Made by a program: the position numbers and the translations under genes. DNA of 64,000 bases, from NCBI GenBank assembly GCA_907165065.1, contig OU015528.1:32200515-32264514 (forward strand), in the 5' to 3' direction. A model generated the notes under the pieces. That model worked only from the letters and a program-made list of their open reading frames with translations. It was not told where the DNA came from and did no database searches. How positions within the stretch are numbered: the stretch's first letter is position 1; each line of letters starts with the position of its first letter. Source of the stretch: Caprimulgus europaeus. Lineage: Eukaryota > Chordata > Aves > Caprimulgiformes > Caprimulgidae. This document shows, one piece after another, positions 30,903 to 43,300 of this stretch.

Positions 30903-32690
30903 GGGGCAGACAAAGTAAAACATTAAATTCTGTGCTGCTTCCTCACATGGTACCAATTTTGGCATATAAAGTGGGTTGAATTCAGCTCTATTAAAATGAT
31001 AGAACATTTGTATCTCCAAGTAGCTGATAAAAAAGTTTTTGGATAAAAAAGTTTTTGACATGGAAGATTAGACACTATTCTGTTTTTATTTTTGGAGAGT
31101 ATATATGTAGGTACAATGACACTAGTTGTAGGTAATTTTCTAAGAAGCCGATAGGTTTTTTTCTATTCTCCTACTTCACTCACAACTTTTTAAAATAAGA
31201 GAAAAAACACAATCCTCTAATTCTGTAGTGTTAATATTTAATTTCTGCAGTGTCATCCTTTTTTCTTTCCTACCCGCCCGGCACCCCAGAATCTTTCTCT
31301 GAAAAAAAAAGTCTAAATTAGAAAATCAGTTGAGTGGCTTTCAGCCTTGTGCATTCAGTCATTCTGTCTAGAGTTTTACAAGAAAAATGAAGAGAGGTTC
31401 CTTATCCACTGAGAAAATATTGTTTTCTAAGTGGTTTGAATAGATGTGTTCTGGTAGAAACAGTTGGATATCATCAAGTGATATATAAAGACAAAGAATT
31501 TTCTGAAATTTTAAAAATTTCTGGTTGTCCATGAATTATTTATTTTAAGTCTGTTAGGTTGCTGAACGTGTCTGATTCAGGAAATGTAAAGATAGAAGTA
31601 GAACAAAGGCAGACTATGCATACAAATGTACATCTGCTATATATTGGTGCTTGTAAATGGTTAGTATTGGTTGGTTATGTTTTTCTTAATACTGGTGCCA
31701 TTAGGCTTTTATTGCTCTGAGACTTTTCATAGCTTAGCTGTCAACAAAATATTCTGCGTGTTATCCAAGCTTCCTTTGATTCAGGGAGAGTGAGTTTCAA
31801 GGATGATTTGGGAAGAGTGCAGAAACAGTTGGGCAACTTGACTCAGTTTGTTTTTTCCACTGTATCTCTTAATATTTGGAAGGATAGGAAATAAAAAGGT
31901 CCATTGAAAGATTTAGCCACTTCTATAGAAGGAGGTAAAGAAGAACACTTTAGAATATAATGAATTTTCTTTGGTCAAAGTATTTTTTGTTCACTGTTCT
32001 GGGGTGCACACTAGGGACAAAAAGAGTCTAGTGTGGCTAACCAGATAAACCTGGTAAAATCCTGTCTGTGTGGGATCAGACCTTGCAGTTGAGAGAGCAA
32101 ATGTCTCTTTGAAGCCTACAGGAATTACTGAAGAGAATCAGGGCTGTTTAGGAACAACACAAAGGCTGCCATTGCAACACAGGTGCCATTTTAGATGCTT
32201 AGCTACATCATATAACCAAGATACGTTCTGTACTACACAGAGAAAATAACTTGGGAGCTGTTTTGCAACATGCTTGTTACACATGTACAGCAAGGGCCCG
32301 TAGTTGTGTGTAGTATGGATGCTGAGCAAAATACTCTGTTGTGAAATGGGGATGATACAGTGCAGAAAAAAAAATCTGGTCATGTCTACTCCATCATTCA
32401 ATTCACATTGTAATAGGTAAGTAAGTAAATGTAAGTGAGCTTTTAGTTTAACTTGAGATAGTGGAGTTATGCTCATTTGCAGGTCTATCCAGTTTGCTGT
32501 AAGGATGCAATACTCTTTACTTTTGACATGTATTTTTAATTTAATAGTAATTTCAATAAGTGCCCAGTTACATTTTCAAGGAAAGGTTCATCCTAAAAAT
32601 TGGCTTGCTTCACTGATCTCCTTTTAGAGAATTCACCTCAAATAATAACATTTTAAACAGTTTCTCTGCCACCATTTAATAGCTGAAAGA
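30903..32690. other. Intergenic, no gene seen
   Basis: AT-rich spacer between two CR1 fragments. It contains a perfect 16-bp tandem duplication at 31026-31057. No other element is recognised. Confidence 0.7.
31026..31057. repeat. Perfect 16-bp tandem duplication
   Basis: The unit gataaaaaagtttttg occurs twice, head to tail and with no mismatch, at 31026-31041 and 31042-31057. It probably arose by replication slippage. Confidence 0.85.
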
Positions 32691-32755
32691 ATCACAGAAT
32701 CACAGAATATTAGGGATTGGAAGGGACCTCGAAAGATCATCTAGTCCAATCCCCC
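32691..32755 (-). mobile_element. CR1 LINE, very short 3' end (minus strand)
   Basis: About 65 bp only: the ATCACAGA tail repeat followed by agggattggaagggacctcg and ctagtccaatccccc. Apart from the few bases just after the tail, it differs from the copy at 30679 by only a couple of substitutions, so both belong to one CR1 subfamily. Extreme 5' truncation with the 3' terminus kept is typical of target-primed reverse transcription that stalled early. Confidence 0.88.
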
Positions 32756-35700
32756 AAGTAAGAGTTAATAAAAGTTCTAATAATTTCAATAAATGAAATT
32801 TATTTCCAACAAAGGAAACTTTAAAATGCTGCTATGTCAAGTAATGAAGTAAAGCAAGGAACCACGATGCACAATTCCCAGAATCGGCTAAAATATTCCA
32901 CAGGAATTGAGTCAGATGTTCCTCCTACCTGCTGCCTTTGCAAGTGGTAAAGAGCAAGTGGGAGAACATTTACTCTATGCTCATCTCCTCTGTTTGAGTT
33001 TTAATATGATCTAGTAGATAAAAGTGATTTGAAATCAAGGATACTTATGCTTTAAAAAAAATTATTTGCAGACTTATTTAGCAATGTGTTTAAATCCGCT
33101 TTGAAGGAGACTACTTCTCAGAAAGTGGCCTGCCACTTTTGTAGGCTACAGGTAATACTTGAACACATCAAGGAGCAGTCTCTCTGGATAGTGCTTTGAA
33201 AAGGCAAAGAATATAATGCAAGTTTTAAGTATTTATTTGCAAAGTTAGCCTTAAGTATCACCACATTGTTTCTGTGCTGCTGTACCGTTTATTTACAAGG
33301 GAAATGTTCCAACACTTCCGGGTTGTAAACAGATGACATCTTTTATTGTGAACGTTTGATTGCTTTATGTCACTATAAAACCCAGTCTTGCTTGCCTTGA
33401 TAAAATCTTACAGACTTTTCTGTGGTTTTATCCAGAGTTCAGCCTATAGCAATGAAAACGGAATTCGTTTCTGACAAAGCTAATGTTACAGAAACAGAGA
33501 AGCCCTAGGAAACATTTGAGGACTGCATATAGAATAGTATGACTACAAAATTGTCATAGTTAATGCATTCCATTTTGCAGACCAGATATTTCATTGACAA
33601 AGTAGTGGAAATAGGATTATTAAAAATACAGTATCTGAGAACAGCATCAGATACATCTTTGATAATCTTTTCTTATAGCTGGTTGATGGTGCAGCTGAAG
33701 AGTTAATTCACAGTGAAGTCAGTCTTCATTGCTCATCAATGGCCTTTGCTAAACTAAAATCCAAGTGCTTCTGCTATTCTAATTACTAAGAAGAAAATTA
33801 ACTCTATCCTAGTAAAACCAGGACACTGTGTTAGTAAATACACTATCATATACTGGTAAATGCAGCACAGTGCTGAATGTTATTTTTGTGCTTAAAAGCA
33901 AGATGCTGCATTGTGTACAAGGTATTATTCTTGTAGCCCTAACTTACGCATTTGACAAAGGTTTATTAATGAAATTTTAGTGATTGCAGGCACTATGATT
34001 TTTTCTAGAGGGAGAATTGATACCCTGGGACTATTATAATTACATTGATTAGATCATAAAAATAACTTTTTTTTTCCTTCATAGGAAGAGCCCTGAAAGC
34101 CTTTTAATGAAAGAAAAGTTGTTTTACATAACTGGAATATTTTAATCCTCTAACTGTATTTTTTGTTTTCCTCTGACAACTGTACAGTTGAATGTGGTAA
34201 CAAGCACGCTGGGTACAATCCCACTCAATGGGATAATACACAATGTTAGTTCTCTTGGAACAATTATTGTTTCTTCATGGTAACTTCAGTAATAACCGCA
34301 ATAAAAGTACATTCTTTATGCCACATAATGTAGTTTTCAGAATGCACCATGAATATAGCAAAGTACTTGAGAGTATTAATGTAACATATATTTGCAGGAC
34401 TAAGAACAGTAACATTTTATTGTAGGTGCAGCTGTGTTTTCTGGGTTTGTTGTTTTTTGGGGTTTTTTGTTTTTCAAATGGCTCTTTAACACACTAAAAT
34501 CTCTACTAGGTATCTGTGTGTATTTATATGTACATGTACCTGAGAATTGGTGAGGTTTTCTGTTATTTCAGTCTTTCAGTGTTTTAATTTTTTGAAGCTA
34601 CAGTTCTTCCCAGATGCAAGTAATTGGTATCATATTTATGAAAATTGTTTCAGTCATCTGAAAAAATGTCAATTATTTAATATTTTTCCAGTGCTAAGTG
34701 TTCAATAAAACCATGTAGTAATTATTTTAAAAAGCTAAAATTAGTTCTGAGAAGAGCATTTTTATGTGAAAGTGATTTTATTACTATGAATTTCTCAGAC
34801 TTTTTGTAAAGGAAACAAATTTCAATCTAAAGTATAATTTCTTGGTGGAATTTTAATTTCACTGTAGTATTAGCCTTTTGGGCCTTCTGGTTTTGTACAC
34901 TCTGACTTGAACCAGAGAGCCCTGGATTTCTCTTTGGATCCATGAATGGCTGGATCTGTTTGAGCAGGTCTGTGCTCTCCCAGTGCTGGTTCTGTAATTG
35001 TGAATCTACTGTTGGGTCTTAAAAATGGAGCATAAATTATTCCTTTCTGTTAGGGCATAGCTAAAATCAACCTCTCCTTTCTTCCCTATGTCCATTACAA
35101 CCATTTACAGTGTGTCTACTAAAGAAAGAAAAGGTTAAAATGGTTTTTCTTCCATCTGCTTACTTCAGCTTGTTGCGCTGTCATGGCAGAACGTTGTGTA
35201 TTAGCTGGCTACATGAATGAGCCCAGTTACATGAAAACTAAATTTCAGGAGCAATTCCAGCAACTTCGTGTCTTCCAGGAGATGGCGCCGTGACCTCATG
35301 AACAAATGCCAGAGAAACTGGGGGAAACCAGAAAGATTTCTTCACAGATAAGAAATTGCGAGTGTTTGAGGAATAGATTTGAAATGCATCTTGTAATTTT
35401 ATTTTTCTTGACACGATACTGAAGCTTTCTGTTATGGCTGCCTCACTTCAAAGTTCATTTTCAATCTTTTACAAGTCATTTCTAAACTCCCACTTTTGTA
35501 ATGTAAGGTCTGGCAAAGTGTGTGCAGGTGAGTGGTCACCACACTGCTCCTATAGCCAGGTGTTTGGTGGTGGCATGGTCTGGATGGCTTGGGACTACTG
35601 CAAGGAGTGGAATAAACCACTGGGCCCCACTAGCTGAGTTATGTGGCTGAAAAAGCAGATTTCATAGCATAATTTCATATTTTCTTTCTACCTTTTTCAA

Positions 35701-38700
35701 ACAAAAAAACCCCAAAACCTAAAAAACCTGGCCATTCCAGTAAATCTCTGTATTTTGTGTTGGACACTTAAAATGAAGTGATTAGTGCTTTGAATGGTCT
35801 GTCCATCCATGCTGCGATGGCTGGAGCTGGAGGCTTGCTTTCTGTTGCAGGCAGAAGGAGAGGTGGAAAGAAAACCTCCGAGTCCAGCATGGGCATGAGC
35901 ACAGACCAAAACACAACCGTGCAGACTGCAGTTCTTTTCAGCCATTGCTATGTGAAATGGCATCATTTGGATGTTTGGCTGAAGCTTGTTTTATCTCACT
36001 TTTAATCAGTTTTGCATTTTCAGTCTTGCAGGGGTTTTTGTATTGTTTGGTTGGTTTTAATTTCAGCCTTTATCCTGGTCCTCAGGTGCCCTCCAAACAG
36101 GGCATTTCTCTAGCCCACACATCTTAATGCCTCCTCAGCACTGGCTGTGGCAGAATGCTTGGCTGGGGACCAAAAGTTGCTGTTGCTTACCTGCTTGGTG
36201 CCAATGGCTCATACCAGTGCCAGACCAAAAAATGTCCAGTCTCCTGAATGCCTTTATTGTCTCACTGCAGAGCATGCTCTGTCCTAGGATAATCACAATG
36301 TATGTCACACTGTACCAGAGTTGTGAAGAAGTGTTGTCTTAGGGTCTTGTTAATGAAAAAAAGAAGAGCAGCAAGAATTGGACCAGGGTGTCAGGGAAAC
36401 CAAAGATGAGGCAGAGCTGTGGACTGGCTCGTACTGCACCACCTGCTCCCAGCCATGGTCCTCAGCAGGCTTTGCCACTTCCCTGTACAGTTTCATTGTT
36501 AGCTTCCCAGTGGCTTACTTGAAGGAGTTTATTCCTTCTCAGTCAAGGATCTTGAGAGAGAAGAACTCATCCCAGAAGAACTAGTTTGGTGAGTTGAAGT
36601 AGATTCTGATTTTCTAACTTATCCACCTCTCCTTGCTATTTTATGTTTATGTCAACAATCCTGTGCTCCTCAACAGTTTTATCCATGATGTTCAGAGCAG
36701 CCTCTCTGCCCATTTGCCTCCTGCTCTTTGGAACCTCCTGTTCAGTTCAGCATTGTTCACAGTCTGCATTGCTGTTCCCCTGCAAAGGGATCCCTTTTCT
36801 CTGCAGGATCTAAATTGGTCATCCCTATACTGGCTCAGTCACTTTGAGTCCAGAACTGTTGCTGTGCCCTGATACTCCTTTACAGTGTTCCACAGCAAAG
36901 GTACAGGGCATCCAGGCTTCCGTGGCAGATGAACAGAGTTTTCTTGTCTGATAGGATGTCTCTCTGATCCACCTTGTTTTTCTAAATTTCACCCAAATAA
37001 ACAGATTCATTCACTTAGTCATTTCTCCTGCCACATACAATGCAGGGAGCAACTTCTCTCTCTAGAAAACAGTTTCAGAATGAAACTGTTAACAAAATTT
37101 ACTTGCTGGAAAAGCTTTTGAACTTAATGTGGCCTAAGAATTATTTTATCCTCATGCTTAAGGGAACTGAGCTCTGTATTCTTGGTGGGGGTCTAAATGT
37201 AATAAAATCCAGTGCTAATCTGCCCAAATGTTATAGCTAAAAAACTGCTAAAGGAAACTGCAGCTTTGGCTACAATTTTTAGAGATAGATATGTATCTAA
37301 GGAGAAAAAACCACCAACAACAACAAAAAAGGAAAGGAAAAATAGCACTTGTATAAATCTCAAAACTAAAATTACAAATGTAGTCTTAAGTTGTCCTACC
37401 ACTTGGACGTGTTGATGATCAGTTCGTTTAAGCTGCTATCAGAACTTCCTATTTTTATCAGAACTTGCTGGTTTTGACATAATATGGTTTCAACTACAAG
37501 TTTTGCCTTGCAGAAACAGCCTGGATTTAAGGCATCAAAACTACAATGAATTTACTAAGATGGTGGCAGGTTGTTTTGGTTTTTTTTTTTTTTATATGAA
37601 CAGTTTGCCAAGGATTACTTTTAGAGTGCTCAGTAAAATACCAACTTAAATTTTGTTAAAACCATAGTAGTTAACAAAAATTTTGACAATATCTTTTTCT
37701 AATTCATAGAGTGATGCTCTAAATATCATCACTTTGTCAGAAGATGACCAAGGTGAGGGACGCCCTGACAGTACCCTTGACACACCTGAACTGGAAAGGA
37801 CTAACTGGACCATCTTGAGGCTTGAGGATTTTCAAAAAGGAAAAGATACTTGTTTTTAAATATGCACTAGTTAAATGGTCTGTAGTTATTGTGGACCAGT
37901 TTTGTATTAATTAGCATGTGTGTGATGTTTCTAGGGAGAAACAAAGCATATAAAGCTACAGGGAACACCATAAATGTGCCATACTTAAGTGTACTCAGCT
38001 ATCAGGAACAGAATGGGTAATTTTAGATCTACAAGCCAGCAATGAGGAGCTTTTTTCGGGCTTCACCTGTATCCTGTCGTTGTAGAGGTCCAGTATGGTA
38101 CAGCAAATGTTAGAATATGCATAAATTGTTCATTTAAAAAAACCAAAACTGTCTAGTTGGCAATGCAAAACCCTTTCACTAAGTTCATGTAATGTTAAAG
38201 GTCAATGGGAAGAAAATCTATTTGACGTTTAAATTCTTGTCTAGTAACTGAAATTAATTTTGAAACAGTTCATATTGGTGTAACCAGTGGCAACAGTTGG
38301 ATGCAGTTCAGCTAGGAGCTGAATGGAACAAACACAAAGGCTAGTTTAACTATGTGTTTACAGGCTCCCTGCCCCTTTCACTTGGGAACATCAGTGTTGC
38401 TATAACAGATGGCAAAAGCTGGCTGTTTGGTGGTTATCCTCGCTCCCAGGGCCTGCATCGCAAGCTTTGGAAAAGGTTTCCTTCTATAATGGCAAAGAGG
38501 TTACGTTGCATTGTAACCATTGTAGCCAAAATGGGCCTTTATTTGCAGTTTCTACAGCTCTACTGCTTGGATTGTGGTTTCTGGGGTGTGAGGGCTCAGC
38601 TTGAACTTTAGATCCAGTTCCTTGCTGTTATTCTAGTGAACAACCAAGAGCACAGTCTGCTCTGATCTACCTTGTGTATAATCCTGTTAATTTCTCTAGA

Positions 38701-40290
38701 TAGGAAAAAAAAATCCTGATTTTTAATTTTTTTAATTTTTTTTTTTTTCATTTCAATTTATATTGACAAGCATTAACATATCTGTTTTGGTTTAACTTTG
38801 GTGAGTCTTTGAAAAAATTACATCTCGGTGTGACCACAGAGGCCAGGAATACACAACATACATATTAATGGGTAACAAAAGGACCTACCATCCTCTGTGA
38901 CTATCATGTCAGTTACTTCTGAGAATCATATTTTCTTATTATCTCACATTTATAAATCATTTGATTTAGCCTCAGAACAGTTATAGTAACTGCATAAGCT
39001 AGAGAGAAAAATATTGTACCCCTTTTTGTTCCTGCAGAGGTTATCTGGTTTAGCTGTTACGATCTGGGCTGCTTTATCAACTGTGCAGCACTGATTTGAC
39101 AATAAAGATTATCTTTTGAGAAGGAGGAAGCGTCCTGAATTTGGGAGTGAGTTACTGTCAGAAGAGAGGCAGCTGGAGGAGAAAGAGTGCGATTGTGTAA
39201 GGCTGCTATGGAGCCACAGATAACTGCTTTCAGGAGTTTAACAAATATAGGTATATGGCTGTGGTTAATGAATTCATGTGTATGGCTGTGGGGAGCTGTG
39301 AGACAGGGTGTTCCCTGATCCACCCAGATTACAAGATAGCCACAAATCACCAGCAAAGGGGCTGCCCTGTACCAGTGACATAAAATCCTTTCAGGATAGG
39401 ACATCAGGAATAGCTCTCTGTGGAGCCCCCAAAAAGGGCCATACAAGCTGAGTGTGGGCACAGTGGAGTATCAAGTCTTTAGAGCATTTCCTCAACGGAA
39501 AAAGGGCTGAGTTTTAGTGCCATTAAAAAAAAAAAAGTGTGGAGATAAAATATTATTTTTTTTAAACAGTTAACTAATGTTGACAGCTGCAAGAGACAAT
39601 CTGAGAGTGAAATGTAGCCATTTCCTACCCACGCTCATGTGAGCAAGGAGAGTGGCTACCAGCCAGATGTAGGTGCTAGCAAAAGAAAGGCCGGTTATTT
39701 TGCAGTATTGCCAATGCCTGACATACCATTGTCATGGGATCATTTACCACATTTAATTACTTTTTTTTTTTTTTTTTTAAATAGTAGCATGTTTTCTTTT
39801 TCCTCTCATGTGGAAAATAATTAATTATACAAATTAAATTAAAATCTATCCCATGTTTAATTGCATAAAAACTCTTTGAATACTAGAACAGATGTTATAT
39901 TTTCTGTCTTGGTGTTTCTGCTGGAAAATGCTAAAAATCCGGAGTAATAATTGGAAGTTCTAGACAGTGAGCAGGAGTAAAAATGAAAAATAACTCTCAA
40001 TTGTTTTCTGTGAGTTCATATATTGGCATACCTTACAATAATGCTTAATGTCTCCACAGAACTTAACATTTCTATCAGTTTCCAAAAAAGAGATTACAAC
40101 CAGTAGTGAGAGCACTATCTTTATCTTGTACAGTTTGGTTCTGATCTTGTTCTTTGCTTGACTCAGACCAGGAAATTAAATTTCAGTGGCTTAAACATGA
40201 GACTAGAAGTGAGTCTGAGGTGAGTCTCCCTCAAGGTGCCTTATTAGAGCTGTTCTGCTCTGTTTAAATGCTCTTATTTAGATTAAAAAA
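32756..40290. other. Intergenic, no gene seen
   Basis: AT-rich DNA grading to mixed composition after about 34.9 kb. Open frames are short and without family signal. Small items only: a poly-T at 37580-37594, a duplicated atcagaactt near 37438-37467, poly-A/T runs near 38707-38750 and 39526-39537, and a possible ancient MIR-like stretch at 38955-39025. Confidence 0.65.
38955..39025 (+). mobile_element. Possible ancient MIR/L2-like remnant
   Basis: The order aaatcatttgatttagcctcag, acagttatagtaactg, then ttgtaccccttttt resembles the 3' part shared by MIR and L2 elements (cattt-aatcctcacaacaaccc...attattatccccatttt). The match is diverged and judged by eye. Confidence 0.3.
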
Positions 40291-40350
40291 TGCCAGATAT
40301 ATAGTGGAGCTGGGACTTGAACCTTAATCTCTGAATGCCCCAACAGAAGA
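40291..40350 (-). mobile_element. Possible ancient MIR-like SINE remnant (minus strand)
   Basis: The stretch agtggagctgggacttgaac followed by cttaatctctgaatgcc resembles the reverse complement of the MIR core (agtggcagagctgggattcg...ctgactccaaagcc). The resemblance is by eye and the copy, if real, is very old. Confidence 0.35.
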
Positions 40351-43300
40351 GGTGATCATTCTTCTGTCTTGTGAGTATTTATTACTCCTGGAAAGTGGAA
40401 AAGTCCAAAACATAGGTAAGAGTAAGACAGATAAGACGGTAAGATACAGGCTCGTATCTACAGAGCATCATCTCTGGGATGGGATGTATCATTAGCAGCC
40501 TTTCCGCTGGTGCCTGCAAGCTGGTAGACAGCATGGGCCCCGCTCTCTACAGCTCTGCAGTGCATGCTCAACTTGTGCTCCAGGAGTCCGGCAGAGCAGC
40601 TATCAGCAAATTCAGTGCCTACCTCTGTGCTTACACACACTTTAGAAAAGTTTTAGAAATATGTGTAAAAGGTACCAAAGATGAAGTATTTGACTACAAA
40701 ATTTGAAATAGTTATGAAAAGGTAAAAAACATTATTGGTATTTAACTTTTGCTGTAGCCATCACTAAAAGCCACTCAGCTCTTACTTTTGAGCATAGTTC
40801 AGCACTCACTATCAGGGAATTTCTTTCTGTTACTCATTTATACTGAGTGCAAATAAATCTTCAAGGTGTAGAGTCTGCCACCCCGAGCATCTCTCTTTCT
40901 GTTAAATGTGAACGTAGCGCTGTGCTGTAGTTTCCTTTCATTTTTTCTTTCCTGCTGTCACGCTCAGAGATGCTGTTGTGTGCTGCCAGTGTGTCCGTAC
41001 TAATGAAGCAGCATCAGGTGAGGGTGCAGGCTGAGGCACGACTGGCTCCTGAAGCAGAACATGTGTGTAGGGAGGGCTTTCCACACTTTGGCAGTGTTCC
41101 TTACAGCCACCACCTGCTTTACTACACTAAAAAACTTGATTACTTGTACTTTAAGTGGTAGCTAACACACAGGCTAATGTGAATACTCCATGAATACTGC
41201 AGTAGATGCCAGTTCTTTGCAAAAACAAGGTGTTGCATTATTTCCTACGCCATTCTTTGTGTCTGTGTTTGTCCAGAAGGACATTCCTCTCACACTGGAT
41301 TAGTTCTGGGGACTCCATTATATTTTATTTGAAATAATACCCCTATTTTTCTCCTTACCAACCAGGCACAGAGGCCATGTTGGCATTGCACTGTGTTGCT
41401 TGCATGTAGCGCTGACAATAGTCAGGTAAAGAAAAGCATAGGCTGGTCCAAATCCATATAATTTTCCACTGTAAAATAGGAGAAGTTCTTACAACAGTTG
41501 CTCTTCCAAACATCTTACATCTAAATTTTCAGTTACACAGAACTTAGTCAGGTTCCTCTAGCTGAGTTTACGCCTGTTGCAATTTTTTCTATGCTGTGAA
41601 TGGGATAAGTGATTTATTACTGTGCATTACTTCTTGAATCCTTCATAACGGAGCAATCAATTCTTAGATGTGCATTTTGCAGAAAGAATGAAGCTCTGAT
41701 ACTATGACAAATATCACCAGAGAATACAACTTCTATCTCTGCTGAAAAATGGTGACAAAAATGCTTTCCGTGGGACCTGGACCAAACTGCTGTGTCTGAA
41801 CAGATGCTGAGCATGGCCTACAATTAACAGCTGCTTGAGCTGTTGCACCAAGTCAACAGCTATTGATAATGTTTATTCAAGTGCAGACAAAACCATAAGG
41901 ATTCTGCTCTGCAGCAGAGGTAACAGGACAGCTGAATATAACTGGAGTTTTTTATTGTGGTATAACACTAGTAGTGCACAAGCAATAGTCTATGTTGGAA
42001 TCCAGACCTTTAGAGCAGCTGAGTCAAAATTTCTCCTGGATGTTTTAATGTGAGATTTTGATCAATAGCTTTGCTGTATTGGGAATAGAAAGAGAATAGA
42101 TCTAATTCTATCACAAATACGGAAAAAATCATTTGGGTATATTACTCTGTTGCAGTGTGCTTCATATGAAAGTGTTTTTTTCAAAAGTGTAATTTCCATA
42201 TTTTATGCAAAGTAGTTGAATGATTTCCATTGACCTTACAGTAATGCAATATTGCAGTGTATGTCAACCCAGATAGAGGTTTGTTGCCTTACGGAATAAA
42301 ACCAGCATTTGAGCAGGCAAGACTTGACGTTGTCAAACCAATATCTCCTTATTTGCTCAGTGCAGAAATGAGATGGCAAATTCTTCTATGACTTTTAAAA
42401 TAGTCACTTGGAATGTTTTGGGTGAAATGAAAATACCAGAGGAGGAAAAAAAAAAAAACAGCATTAAATTAGTCATTGTAGCTTTGCTGCTCAAGTGAAA
42501 TACGATAGATGTTTAAAACATGTTTGCATGTCCCCTGTTTGAGAAGGAAGAGTGCCTGTTGCTTCCCTCTACCTGCTCAAGGACAGTTTGATGAAAGATA
42601 ACAAATACAGGATGAAGGCTGTTAAAGGTGAGACAGGTCTGAGCCCTTCACTAGTGGAGCAGGGCTCAAGCTCTGGAAAGAGCACTCAACCTCAGTCCCT
42701 AACTCCCTGTCAGCTCTCTCCTTCAGAGGCAGGAAGAGAAAAATAACAGAACAAACCTTGTGACACTGATTCAGAATTGTCCTCTCAAACATCAACAGGT
42801 CAAAATAAGCTGCTGAGCAACATCTTTGTGTCTAATTGACCAATACAATTTCTGTTGATTTCTGAGCGTGAAGAGATTTTGTGTGACTAAACCAGCAGGT
42901 ATCCTCCAGCTGCTCTGGAGAACATGGGCCTTGTCACCTGCACCTCTGAAAGTTTCTGTGCATTCATTTTGAGCTCGTTTACAGTACATAATCACTAGTT
43001 ATCACCTCCTTTTGGTCTTTTTGAAGGAAAAACTAGTGAAGAAAACATTTTAGAATTGACTTAAAATTTATTACTGCAGTGTTTGGTCTTCTGCCCTCCC
43101 TATGTGGCTGGGGATGAGTCTTCTATGCATCCGTGCTGCCTGGTGAACTGCTGTTGTTCTAATGCATTCTCATTTATGGGCATTTCCAAACAGTTAACTG
43201 GTTCATTAGGGATATTCACCAGAGAGAATAAGCCAACAATGCAGCGTGTGCCTTTTCAGATACTTGGGCATGGAGCGCGCTCCAAAGTGCCTCCTGAACA

